From Providencia rettgeri (GTDB lineage: Bacteria; Pseudomonadota; Gammaproteobacteria; Enterobacterales; Enterobacteriaceae): a stretch of 64,000 nucleotides of DNA. The translations under genes and the position numbers were made by a program. The DNA is taken from contig NZ_CP096258.1 of NCBI RefSeq assembly GCF_023205015.1, positions 3,782,001 through 3,846,000 of the forward strand, given 5' to 3'. Positions 43,447-52,157 of this stretch are shown in pieces. Positions within the stretch are counted from its first letter, which is position 1; each line of letters opens with the position of its first letter. Below the pieces are notes generated by a model. It worked only from the letters and a program-made list of their open reading frames with translations. It did not search any database and was not told the DNA's origin.

Positions 43447-44424
43447 TTACTCAGGTGTAAAGTGTCGTAAATGTTGAAGTGTTGCCAACCATGCCGCTAC
43501 CCAGCCAACCATAGCGGATAACAATAAGACCAATAAAGACTCTTCCCATAACAGCCCTTCAATCAGAAATTGTGTACCGAATACACTGGCCACTTTTGCC
43601 ACACCGTCAGCTAATTGCCAAACAAGTAAGAAGGTCATAATTAGGGAAATAATCGCCCCTGATGCACCTAATACAAGACCACCATTTAAAAATGGCCTCA
43701 TGATAAACCCATCGGTAGCACCGATTAATTTCATCACATTAATCGTATCGCGGCGAGCAAAAATATTAAGCCGAACGCTATTACCTATTACAAGGAACAG
43801 GGACACAATCATTAAAATCCCAATAACAGAAGCGACTTTCCCAACCAAGCCCGTAAGTGCGGCTAACCGAGCAAACCAGCTATCATCCATGCGAACTTCT
43901 TCAATTCCATCGACTTGGCTGACTCTATCACGCAAAGTTGTTAATACATCAGAACCTTCAAAATCAATTTTAGGCGTAATGATTGCGACTGCTGGCAGTG
44001 GGTTTTCCTCTAGCATATCGAGTGCGGTACTGAAGCCGGACCAACTGCGAAACTCGCTCATGGCTTGGTCACGAGAAAGGTAATTCACATGATCAATGCC
44101 ATCCAGAGCCTGCAATTGTGTTACCACATTTTGCCCACCTTGTTCATCAAGAGATTTATCTAAATAAACAGTAAGTTGTGGCGTTGGGTACCATTGCTCC
44201 GCGGCTTGCGACACATTTTTCCACACAATATAGCAAAGGCTTGGTAACGTAAGTGAAATCGCAATAACCATAATAGTTAAAAAGGTCGCTAAAGGCTGTC
44301 TAAGCATGTCAGCGAGTGCATTCAGCCATGAATAGCGCCACTGCTCTTTCCAGCCCCCTTTTAATGCTTTGCTTTTCGATTGCTTGGCGCGTACTGGCTT
44401 GCTTTTACGGACATTCTTAGCCAT
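43447..44424 (-). CDS. ftsX: Cell division protein FtsX
   Basis: A 325-residue inner-membrane protein with four membrane helices and a large periplasmic loop between helices 1 and 2 that activates murein hydrolase activators. The start MAKNVRKSKPVRAKQ gives a basic cytoplasmic tail; the upstream in-frame methionine at 44451 overlaps ftsE more deeply and is not used. The gene overlaps ftsE by eight bases. FtsEX couples ATP hydrolysis to septal peptidoglycan splitting. Confidence 0.94.
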   Translation of the reverse strand: MAKNVRKSKPVRAKQSKSKALKGGWKEQWRYSWLNALADMLRQPLATFLTIMVIAISLTLPSLCYIVWKNVSQAAEQWYPTPQLTVYLDKSLDEQGGQNVVTQLQALDGIDHVNYLSRDQAMSEFRSWSGFSTALDMLEENPLPAVAIITPKIDFEGSDVLTTLRDRVSQVDGIEEVRMDDSWFARLAALTGLVGKVASVIGILMIVSLFLVIGNSVRLNIFARRDTINVMKLIGATDGFIMRPFLNGGLVLGASGAIISLIMTFLLVWQLADGVAKVASVFGTQFLIEGLLWEESLLVLLLSAMVGWVAAWLATLQHLRHFTPE

Positions 44425-45082
44425 GTTGACCTCCAAGCATACGACCTTCACTTAGTGTAAGAACACGGTAGTTACGACGCTCAATCAGAGCAATATCATG
44501 GGTCGCCATTAAAACAGTCACCCCCACACGATTGAACTCTTCGAATAAACGCATTATCCCTTCAGACAATTCGCCATCAAGGTTACCTGTTGGTTCATCC
44601 GCTAATAACATCGTTGGCTTATTCACCACGGCTCGGGCAATACCGACACGCTGTTGCTCCCCTCCAGATAACTGAATTGGAAAGTTTTTAGCTTTGTCCA
44701 ATAACCCGACTTTATCCAAGGCCGCAGAAACCCGCCTACGAATATCTTCCGTGCTAGCGCCAGAAATAATTAATGGCATCGCCACATTGTCATAGACGGT
44801 TCTATCAAATAACAAGTGATGATCCTGAAAAATCATCCCGATCTGCCGGCGCAGAAATGGGATCTCTCGATTTTTCAAGCGGCTGATATCATGACCATTG
44901 AATAAAATATGGCCCGCACTTGGGCGCTCAATACCACAAATCAGTTTAAGTAATGTACTTTTACCTGCGCCTGAGTGGCCTGTTAGAAATGCCATTTCTC
45001 CAGGTTGAAGATGGAAATCAACCCCTTGGAGTGCTTGGCGGCCACCGCGATAAGCTTTACTAACGTGTTCAAAGCGAATCAT
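44417..45082 (-). CDS. ftsE: Cell division ATP-binding protein FtsE
   Basis: A 221-residue ABC ATPase, close to E. coli FtsE (222 aa). Walker A is GHSGAGKSTLLKL, the signature LSGGEQQRVGIARAV and Walker B MLLADEPTGNLDG. It sits six bases after ftsY and overlaps ftsX. It binds FtsX at the divisome. Confidence 0.96.
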   Translation of the reverse strand: MIRFEHVSKAYRGGRQALQGVDFHLQPGEMAFLTGHSGAGKSTLLKLICGIERPSAGHILFNGHDISRLKNREIPFLRRQIGMIFQDHHLLFDRTVYDNVAMPLIISGASTEDIRRRVSAALDKVGLLDKAKNFPIQLSGGEQQRVGIARAVVNKPTMLLADEPTGNLDGELSEGIMRLFEEFNRVGVTVLMATHDIALIERRNYRVLTLSEGRMLGGQHG

Positions 45083-45088
45083 CGAAAA

Positions 45089-47050
45089 TTATTCCTCTCG
45101 GGCAAATAGAGCCTCGATAAAGTCATCTGCTTTAAATGGACGTAAATCTTCAATACCCTCACCAATACCAATATAACGAATTGGAATACCAAATTGGTCG
45201 GCAATAGAGAAAATTACGCCACCTTTTGCTGTGCCATCGAGCTTAGTCAATGTGATACCCGTCAAACCGACTGCATCATCAAAAAGTTTGGCCTGACTTA
45301 CCGCATTTTGTCCAGTACTTGCATCTAGCGTTAACATAATTTCATGGGGAGCATTTTCATCGAGTTTTTTCATCACTCGGACAATTTTTTTCAGCTCTTC
45401 CATCAGATGCGATTTATTTTGTAAGCGCCCAGCGGTGTCTGCAATTAAAACATCCACCCCTTTCGCCTGCGCTGATTGAATCGCATCAAAAATAACCGAT
45501 GCAGGATCTGCGCCTGTATGTTGGGCTACCACAGGAATTTTATTGCGTTCACCCCATACTTGAAGTTGCTCAACAGCAGCTGCACGGAAAGTATCCCCCG
45601 CAGCTAACATGACGCTTTTTCCTTCTGATTGATATTGACGTGCTAATTTACCAATTGTTGTCGTTTTTCCGACCCCATTAACACCAACCATAAGAATAAC
45701 ATAGGGTTTTTTGTCTTCGATCACGAGTGGTTTATCCACTTTCGCTAAAATATCAGACATTTCCTCACGCAATTTGCCATATAACGCTTCTGCATCCTTG
45801 AGTTCTTTACGGCTCGCATGCGCCGTTAAGTTATCAATGATTTTTCGCGTGGTATCAACCCCGACATCCGCTATTAATAATTGTTCTTCGAGCTCTTCAA
45901 ATAAGTCATCATCAATTTTTTTACCTGAAAACAGCCCAAAGAAACCCGAACCTAAATTCTGTCGAGTTTTTAATAGCCCTTTCTTTAGCCTAGCAAAGAA
46001 ACCTTCTTTTTTAGGTTTTTCTTGCTCTGTTGGTGAATTATTTTTTTCTTCTTCTAAACGTAAGCGTTCAGCTTCTTCCTCTGCAATTCTCGCTTCTTCG
46101 GCGGCCTGTTCTTCGGCTAGACGCGCGGCTTCTGCCGCTTGACGTTCACGCTCCGCTTGCTCTTCGGCTAAACGTGCGGCTTCTGCCGCTTGACGCTCAC
46201 GCTCCGCTTGCTCTTCGGCTAAACGCGCAGCTTCTGCCGCTTGGCGTTCACGTTCCGCTTGTTCTTCCGCTAAACGTGCGGCTTCTGCCGCTTGGCGCTC
46301 ACGTTCTGCTTGTTCTTCCGCTAGACGCGCGGCTTCTGCCGCTTGGCGCTCACGTTCTGCTTGTTCTTCTGCTAGACGCGCGGCTTCTGCCGCTTGGCGT
46401 TCACGTTCCGCTTGTTCTTCCGCTAAACGAGCGGCTTCTGCCGCTTGACGCTCACGTTCTGCTTGTTCTTCCGCTAGACGCGCGGCTTCTGCCGCTTGAC
46501 GCTCACGTTCTGCTTGTTCTTCTGCCGCTTGGATTGCAGCTAACTCTGCTTGACGACGCTGTTCTTCGGCTTCTTCTGCAGCCTGGATCGCTGCTAACTC
46601 AACTTGACGCTGACGTTCCATTTCTGCTTCGGCAATACGTATTGCTTCAGTTTCTTGGCGTTCACGCTCTGCTTTTTCTTCCGCGAGTATTTTCTCTTGG
46701 GCTTCCTGATGCGCTTGTTCCGCTTGATCTTGAGCTGCTTGGAGCGCCGCTAATTTAGCTTTTCGCTCACGTTCTGCTTGCTCGGTTGCTGCATCAATCG
46801 CAGCTTGCTGCGCTTCATACTGACGCTCTGCTTCATCTTCAGCGGCTTTAATAGCAGCTTGCTCTGCTTGAGCTTGACGTTCCGCTTCGGCGGTTGCGGC
46901 ATCAACCGCAGTTTCATGGGGTGATTTGTTTTCAACATCCTTGACTACATCATTATCATACTGTTGAGCTTCTTGTTGCTGAGTTTCTTCTTCATTTTTA
47001 CGCCCAAACCCCAACCATGAGAAAAAACCTTTTTTCTTGTCTTTAGCCAT
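45089..47050 (-). CDS. ftsY: Signal recognition particle receptor FtsY with expanded N-terminal domain
   Basis: This 653-residue protein is longer than E. coli FtsY (497 aa). The C-terminal NG domain is standard: VGVNGVGKTTTIGKLARQ, DTAGRLQNKSHLMEEL and LTKLDGTAKGG form the GTPase motifs that pair with Ffh to deliver ribosomes to the membrane. The extra length lies in the acidic, Ala/Glu/Gln-rich A domain, which includes eight tandem units of AAEAARLAEEQAERERQ (residues 186-315, the last truncated) predicted to form a long charged helix. The N terminus MAKDKKKGFFSWLGFGRK is the usual amphipathic membrane-binding start. Confidence 0.96.
   Translation of the reverse strand: MAKDKKKGFFSWLGFGRKNEEETQQQEAQQYDNDVVKDVENKSPHETAVDAATAEAERQAQAEQAAIKAAEDEAERQYEAQQAAIDAATEQAERERKAKLAALQAAQDQAEQAHQEAQEKILAEEKAERERQETEAIRIAEAEMERQRQVELAAIQAAEEAEEQRRQAELAAIQAAEEQAERERQAAEAARLAEEQAERERQAAEAARLAEEQAERERQAAEAARLAEEQAERERQAAEAARLAEEQAERERQAAEAARLAEEQAERERQAAEAARLAEEQAERERQAAEAARLAEEQAERERQAAEAARLAEEQAAEEARIAEEEAERLRLEEEKNNSPTEQEKPKKEGFFARLKKGLLKTRQNLGSGFFGLFSGKKIDDDLFEELEEQLLIADVGVDTTRKIIDNLTAHASRKELKDAEALYGKLREEMSDILAKVDKPLVIEDKKPYVILMVGVNGVGKTTTIGKLARQYQSEGKSVMLAAGDTFRAAAVEQLQVWGERNKIPVVAQHTGADPASVIFDAIQSAQAKGVDVLIADTAGRLQNKSHLMEELKKIVRVMKKLDENAPHEIMLTLDASTGQNAVSQAKLFDDAVGLTGITLTKLDGTAKGGVIFSIADQFGIPIRYIGIGEGIEDLRPFKADDFIEALFAREE
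46106..46495. repeat. Eight 51-bp repeats inside ftsY
   Basis: Seven full units and one partial unit of 51 bp encode AAEAARLAEEQAERERQ. Silent differences between units (GCG/GCA/CGT choices and TCT/TCC-type changes) show they have drifted, although the protein units are identical. A 242-residue leucine-rich open frame on the plus strand is a by-product of the repeat. Confidence 0.92.
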
Positions 47051-47326
47051 TTGCCACTACACTCCTCGCGGTAAAAATATGGCACTCGATAATCAAATCG
47101 CAATAAAATTATATGCAGTCTACCATTTCATCGCTCAGCAACACATATCTGAAAGAAAAATCCTGCCAATTTAATCTGAATTTCCGTGTTAAAACGGTGA
47201 AAATGAAGTTCTATAATTGAAAAATGACCAATCAGAGATAACAACACTGCAACTTATCGCCTGACAGGTATACAATAGTAACAATCAAATTTAAGTACAT
47301 AAACCCGTTAAGTAACAATAAACATT

Positions 47327-47908
47327 ATGGCAAAAAAACCACAATCCCCCTCTTTAGGGCAAATTCGTATTATTGGTGGAAAATGGCGCGGAAGAAAGCT
47401 GCCAGTTCGTGATAGTGAGGGCTTACGTCCAACCACAGACAGAATTAAAGAAACGTTATTTAACTGGTTAATGCCAATTATTCGAGATGCGCGTTGCTTA
47501 GATTGCTTCGCAGGAAGTGGCTCACTGGGCTTTGAAGCTCTTTCTCGTTTTGCAGAAACGGTCACTTTTATTGAGCTTGATAAACAAAACACACAACTGT
47601 TAACTGAAAACAAAGCTCGCTTACAAGCTGATAACGCAACTATTATTCAGAGCAATAGCCTCGCTGTTTTAAGCCAAGCTGGAACCCCTTTTGATGTGGT
47701 TTTCATTGACCCACCTTTTCGCAAGGGGCTGCTCAATGAAACCATTCAATTGTTAGAAAAAAACCAATGGTTAGCTGAAGAAAGCTGGATATACGTTGAG
47801 TCAGAAGCGGAGTCACCACTTACTGACATTCCGGCAAATTGGCAGCTTCATCGCGAAAAAATAGCGGGGCAAGTCGCATATCGCCTTTTTATTCGGACTT
47901 CACTTTAG
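47327..47908 (+). CDS. rsmD: 16S rRNA (guanine-966 N2)-methyltransferase RsmD
   Basis: A 193-residue SAM-dependent methyltransferase that methylates G966 in 16S rRNA. RIIGGKWRGRKLPV is the N-terminal family motif, LDCFAGSGSLGFEALSR is the SAM-binding loop and VVFIDPPFRKG is the catalytic DPPF motif. It is divergent from ftsY, as in E. coli. The 276-bp gap before it is AT-rich and carries no gene. Confidence 0.95.
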   Translation: MAKKPQSPSLGQIRIIGGKWRGRKLPVRDSEGLRPTTDRIKETLFNWLMPIIRDARCLDCFAGSGSLGFEALSRFAETVTFIELDKQNTQLLTENKARLQADNATIIQSNSLAVLSQAGTPFDVVFIDPPFRKGLLNETIQLLEKNQWLAEESWIYVESEAESPLTDIPANWQLHREKIAGQVAYRLFIRTSL

Positions 47909-47919
47909 GAACAAAAAAC

Positions 47920-48216
47920 ATGTTTATCAATATTGGGCGCCTACTCATGATTTGCGTTTGGGGCTTTATGGTCTTTAACCTTGTCCATCCATTCCCTAAA
48001 CCATTGAAATACTTTATGGATATTGCAATGGTTTTTATGGTTTTCATGCACGCATTACAAACTATTTTCCTAAAAGCAACGCTACCAAAAGGCGAGAAAA
48101 TATCGGGTTTAGCTCAACTGCGCATTTTCTTTTTTGGCGTATTCGAAATGCTAGCGATGCAGAAAAAAAATAAAACTGATTTAGAAGAAGCGAAGAAAAA
48201 ACAATCAGGTGAATGA
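47920..48216 (+). CDS. yhhL: Inner-membrane protein YhhL (DUF1145)
   Basis: A 98-residue protein with two to three membrane helices, MFINIGRLLMICVWGFMVFNLVHPFPKPLKYF at the start and a charged tail. It fits E. coli YhhL (DUF1145), whose role is unknown. It starts 11 bases after rsmD with AGGA upstream of the ATG at 47920; an in-frame start further up lies inside rsmD. Confidence 0.85.
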   Translation: MFINIGRLLMICVWGFMVFNLVHPFPKPLKYFMDIAMVFMVFMHALQTIFLKATLPKGEKISGLAQLRIFFFGVFEMLAMQKKNKTDLEEAKKKQSGE

Positions 48217-48222
48217 GTTATG

Positions 48223-48573
48223 CTAAGCTGGCTCAAAACGAATAAAGCGGGTACCTTGCATAATCAGCTTACCCTCATGGCCAAGCTCAACGCCTTGATA
48301 CTGTTCTTCCGTTACAATGGTTTTAATAATTTCGCCGCTTGATAGCGTCTTAAAGTGAATCTCATAGCGAAAAGTTTCAGGAGAAACAACATCCCGCTCT
48401 CGAGAGCGCATATTTGGGTATGGATAGTCTTTTTTGCTATCAACTTTGACTAAGTAACTCACAGGCAAGGCGTTATCGTTGATTTCATTTTGCTTGCGTT
48501 GATCAAAAAAACGCTTAGTTGCTAGGACAGCAATGACTGCTAAAACAATGATCAATAATATAGGCTTATTCAT
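48223..48573 (-). CDS. yhhM: DUF2500 protein YhhM
   Basis: A 116-residue protein with one N-terminal membrane helix and a soluble domain (PVSYLVKVDSKKDYPYPN and ETFRYEIHFKTLSSGE), matching E. coli YhhM. Function is unknown. It converges with yhhL and is divergent from yhhN, as in E. coli. Confidence 0.85.
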   Translation of the reverse strand: MNKPILLIIVLAVIAVLATKRFFDQRKQNEINDNALPVSYLVKVDSKKDYPYPNMRSRERDVVSPETFRYEIHFKTLSSGEIIKTIVTEEQYQGVELGHEGKLIMQGTRFIRFEPA

Positions 48574-48725
48574 AATGTATGCTTTTCACTTAAAAAGTCA
48601 GTCGCTATAGTTTATCTTATTTAACTAAGCTGGACACATTTCTATACTCTAAATAGCTTGAAATAAACGAGTATAAGTTGCCGGATCACTGTCGTGTCAT
48701 TCATTGAACATATAAGGATGTGTAT

Positions 48726-49355
48726 ATGATTAGTTGGCCATTCCTCGCTGTACTCTTTTCCGGTTGGTTATATGTCGATGCCGCCTATCGAGGACCCGGG
48801 TGGCAACGGTGGTTATTTCGCCCGATCACACTGCTACTTTTATTACTTTGGGGCTGGAGTTCCGACGATCTTAACCTGCAGAATTACCTCATTCTTGCGG
48901 GGTTGCTAGTCTCGCTCGTCGCAGATCTGTCTCGTATGCTTTCAAGTGAGCACTTACTAGCTTCCGTTGCGTTGATGTTCTTGAGTTACTTGATTTATAC
49001 CATTAGTTTCGGAATGCAACTCAATTTTGGGCTCTATCTACCTTGGTTGGCCGCCCCTCTGATTGTCGCTGCCATTACTTTAGTGTTTATTTGGGGTAAA
49101 CTTGAAAATCTTCAAGCCATTGTTTTTGCATCATTAATAATGTGTATGATTATGGCATGGGTTGCTGGCGACCAATATTTTGGTCTCGGTCGTGAATACA
49201 ATTTTTCAATCATGATTGGTGCGTCACTCCTCTTTCTTTCTAACTGCGTATGGCTAATTGCTCGATTCCGTATCCCATTTAAAGCTTCAAAAGCCGTTGT
49301 TGCTGCGCTCTATTTCATCGGGCAATTCTTTATTGTCCGGGCCATTTATTTGTAA
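48726..49355 (+). CDS. yhhN: YhhN/TMEM86-family membrane protein
   Basis: This 209-residue protein has about eight membrane helices and belongs to the YhhN family, related to mammalian TMEM86 lysoplasmalogenase. Acidic residues in LVADLSRM and VAGDQYF may belong to the active site. The ATG at 48726 follows AAGGA; a GTG six bases upstream is also possible. It precedes zntA, as in E. coli. Confidence 0.86.
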   Translation: MISWPFLAVLFSGWLYVDAAYRGPGWQRWLFRPITLLLLLLWGWSSDDLNLQNYLILAGLLVSLVADLSRMLSSEHLLASVALMFLSYLIYTISFGMQLNFGLYLPWLAAPLIVAAITLVFIWGKLENLQAIVFASLIMCMIMAWVAGDQYFGLGREYNFSIMIGASLLFLSNCVWLIARFRIPFKASKAVVAALYFIGQFFIVRAIYL

Positions 49356-49435
49356 CTCTTCGGTTAGTAAATACCATGCCAATTGATAAAAAGTGCTATT
49401 TGAGAATTTTATCAGTTGGCAGCTCCTCTTTTAGT

Positions 49436-49467
49436 TTGACTCTGGAGTAGACTCCAGAGTGTAGACT
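49436..49467 (+). promoter_or_regulatory. ZntR-type promoter and operator of zntA
   Basis: Inverted repeats ACTCTGGAGT and ACTCCAGAGT, separated by AG, occupy 49439-49460. They lie between a TTGACT -35 (49436-49441) and a TAGACT -10 (49462-49467) with a 20-bp spacer. The long spacer with an internal dyad is the hallmark of MerR-family activation, and the dyad closely matches the E. coli ZntR site. zntR is not in the window. Confidence 0.88.
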
Positions 49468-49516
49468 TATCTGCAATGAATAATGAAACGAATTATTGTT
49501 AGATAAGGGGGCGCTT

Positions 49517-51928
49517 ATGCACTCACACTCTCATAAAGAAAATCATGTACATACCAGTTCTTGCTGCTCAAGTAGCGCGACCTGTTCTTCTGTAATAACA
49601 GAAAATAGCAAAGAAGTGAGTAATGACTCACATACTCACGAACATGGCTATACAAAGCAACACTCAGATGACGATGAAGAATCTCACCAGCATCAAGGAT
49701 GCCATTCACCCCATAAGCATGATACAGACGATACGCACCATAACCATGCAGGCCATGGCCACCAACACGGTGATAGTTGTGGATTAAGCTCGAATATCAT
49801 CAATGACGTTGAGCCAACCCAAGCCGCAGGGCAACGATTCAGTTGGGTTATTCGCGGTATGGATTGCCCTAGTTGTGCCAATAAGATTGAAACCGCAGTC
49901 GGCCAAATTAGTGAAGTTAAACAAGCTAAGGTGTTGTTCGCTACTGAAAAATTAGTGGTTGATGCCAATACGGATATTAGTGCAGCGGTTCGTTCCACGG
50001 TTGAAGCTGCTGGCTATGAATTGCTCGAAGTGACTGGTAACAGTGCGGCGGCTATTGCGCCACCACAAAGCTTACTCAGTGAAGCTAAGCCTGTCATTAT
50101 ATTAGCGATTTTGATGGCAATTAGCTGGGGTATTGAATCATTCAACCCAAAAATTGGTAACATCGCCTTTATTTTGACAACCCTGTTTGGATTGTATCCG
50201 ATCGCACGTAAATCACTCCGCTTAATGCGTACAGGTTCACCTTTTGCTATCGAAACTTTGATGACTGTTGCCGCTGTAGGCGCTATCTTCATTCAAGCAA
50301 CAGAAGAAGCCGCGATGGTTATCTTACTGTTTATGTTAGGCGAAATGTTGGAGTCTTATTCTGCTGGTAGAGCCCGACGAGGAGTTAGTGCCTTAATGGC
50401 ACTGGTTCCAGAAGATGCTGTTTTAATCAAAGATGGGCAAAAATTGACGATCCCTGTTGCGCAATTACGCCCAGGAGACATTATTGAGATTGCTCCGGGT
50501 GGGCGTTTACCGACCGATGCCGTATTACTCTCAGGTTTTGCTAGCTTTGATGAAAGTGCGCTAACAGGTGAATCCGTTCCTGTAGAACGCAATGCGGGCG
50601 AAAAAGTGGCAGCAGGCTGCTTATCTGTCGATAGATCTGTTCAAATGCAGGTGGTATCAGAGCAAGGCCAAAATGCCATCGACCGTATTTTACAGCTCAT
50701 TGAAGAAGCTGAAGAACGCCGCGCACCAATAGAGCGCTTTATTGACCGCTTTAGCCGTGTGTACACACCAATCATCATGCTAATTTCCGCATTAGTAATT
50801 GTTATTCCGCCTATTTTTTTCAGCGCACCATGGGAAACATGGATTTATCGCGGTTTAACACTGTTACTAATCGGTTGCCCTTGTGCACTAGTGATTTCGA
50901 CACCTGCAGCCATCACCTCTGCACTCGCAACGGCGACACGACGCGGTGCATTAATTAAAGGCGGTGCAGCACTTGAGCAACTGGGTACAATCACAACAAT
51001 TGCTTTAGATAAAACAGGCACACTAACGGAAGGTAAACCTCATGTCACTGACCTTGTTCCTGTAAAAGGCATGACAGAAAGTGAATTAGTTCAAATCACG
51101 GCGTCTGTTGAGGTTGGCTCTCACCACCCACTCGCTAAAGCAGTGGTGAATAAAGCAGAGTCGCTATCACTGAGCATTACTGAAGCTCAAGACCGTAAAG
51201 CGTTAGCAGGAAAAGGCGTCGAAGGCATACTGGGTAGTAAACGTATACTGGTGAGTGCACCAAACCGCCTTGATACTCCACTCAATAGTGAATGGAAAAA
51301 TAAGGTCGATGTTCTAGAAGCAGAAGGGAAAACGGTTGTTGTCACACTCGAAGATGACAGTGTAATCGGTTTAACTGCGCTGCAAGATACACTACGTGGT
51401 GACGCGTCGGATGCGATGAGCATGCTTAAAGCGCTTAACGTTAATGCGGTAATGTTAACGGGTGATAACCCTCGTGCTGCGAGTGCTATTGCAGGGCAAC
51501 TAGGCATGGAGTTCCGTGCTGGCTTATTACCTGAAGATAAAGTGACTGCAGTAATGGAACTTAATCGTAACCACAGCACCATGATGGTCGGTGATGGCAT
51601 TAACGACGCTCCGGCAATGAAAGCCTCCAGTATCGGGGTAGCCATGGGAAGTGGTACGGACGTTGCGTTAGAAACCGCCGATGCCGCATTAACCCATAAC
51701 CGTTTAACGGGGCTAGCTGAAATCATCGCGCTTTCTCGTGCAACGCGAAAAATCATTCGTGAAAATATCGCGATTGCCTTGGGGTTAAAAGCGGTCTTCC
51801 TCGTGACCAGTTTATTAGGCATTACCGGGCTTTGGGTTGCTGTACTTGCTGACTCAGGTGCAACAGCACTCGTCACAGCAAATGCAGTGCGTCTACTACG
51901 CGTTAAATTACCCCAAGTGAAAAAATAG
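49517..51928 (+). CDS. zntA: Zinc/cadmium/lead-exporting P-type ATPase ZntA
   Basis: A 803-residue P1B-type ATPase. The first 100 residues are unusually rich in His and Asp, and a HMA metal-binding domain with CPSC at C117 and C120 follows. C454-P455-C456 is the membrane metal-binding motif, D498 in DKTGTLT is the phosphorylated aspartate, and HHPLAKA and VGDGINDAPAM are also present. It pumps Zn, Cd and Pb out of the cytoplasm. The ATG at 49517 follows AGGGGG; a TTG further upstream is ignored. It is controlled by the ZntR-type operator at 49439. Compared with E. coli ZntA (732 aa), the His-rich extension is longer. Confidence 0.95.
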   Translation: MHSHSHKENHVHTSSCCSSSATCSSVITENSKEVSNDSHTHEHGYTKQHSDDDEESHQHQGCHSPHKHDTDDTHHNHAGHGHQHGDSCGLSSNIINDVEPTQAAGQRFSWVIRGMDCPSCANKIETAVGQISEVKQAKVLFATEKLVVDANTDISAAVRSTVEAAGYELLEVTGNSAAAIAPPQSLLSEAKPVIILAILMAISWGIESFNPKIGNIAFILTTLFGLYPIARKSLRLMRTGSPFAIETLMTVAAVGAIFIQATEEAAMVILLFMLGEMLESYSAGRARRGVSALMALVPEDAVLIKDGQKLTIPVAQLRPGDIIEIAPGGRLPTDAVLLSGFASFDESALTGESVPVERNAGEKVAAGCLSVDRSVQMQVVSEQGQNAIDRILQLIEEAEERRAPIERFIDRFSRVYTPIIMLISALVIVIPPIFFSAPWETWIYRGLTLLLIGCPCALVISTPAAITSALATATRRGALIKGGAALEQLGTITTIALDKTGTLTEGKPHVTDLVPVKGMTESELVQITASVEVGSHHPLAKAVVNKAESLSLSITEAQDRKALAGKGVEGILGSKRILVSAPNRLDTPLNSEWKNKVDVLEAEGKTVVVTLEDDSVIGLTALQDTLRGDASDAMSMLKALNVNAVMLTGDNPRAASAIAGQLGMEFRAGLLPEDKVTAVMELNRNHSTMMVGDGINDAPAMKASSIGVAMGSGTDVALETADAALTHNRLTGLAEIIALSRATRKIIRENIAIALGLKAVFLVTSLLGITGLWVAVLADSGATALVTANAVRLLRVKLPQVKK

Positions 51929-51977
51929 CTTTAATTAACAGGGCTTCAATCAATCTAGTTTCAATCAACTGATTTAA

Positions 51978-52003
51978 ACGCCACGCTAAGTGGCGTTTTT
52001 CAT
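51978..52003 (+). terminator. Rho-independent terminator after zntA
   Basis: AAACGCCAC (51978-51986) and GTGGCGTTT (51992-52000) form a 9-bp stem with a five-base loop, followed by T residues. Confidence 0.88.
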
Positions 52004-52157
52004 TTACAACCCTTCCAATAAACGTCTGTATTACAATATGTTAAATACAAATTCAATTAAATAATTAGGACTAACTTTTTCTCCACGAACCTCAATTTTC
52101 GCTAAAATACGTTTTATTAATAGACTATTTTGGTATAACGTTTAGTGGGTTCTGAGT

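Noticed and set aside
46030..46758. A 242-residue leucine-rich protein on the plus strand
   Set aside because: It is antisense to the ftsY repeat and its periodic sequence (LLPLDVHAPLAL) simply mirrors the 51-bp units.
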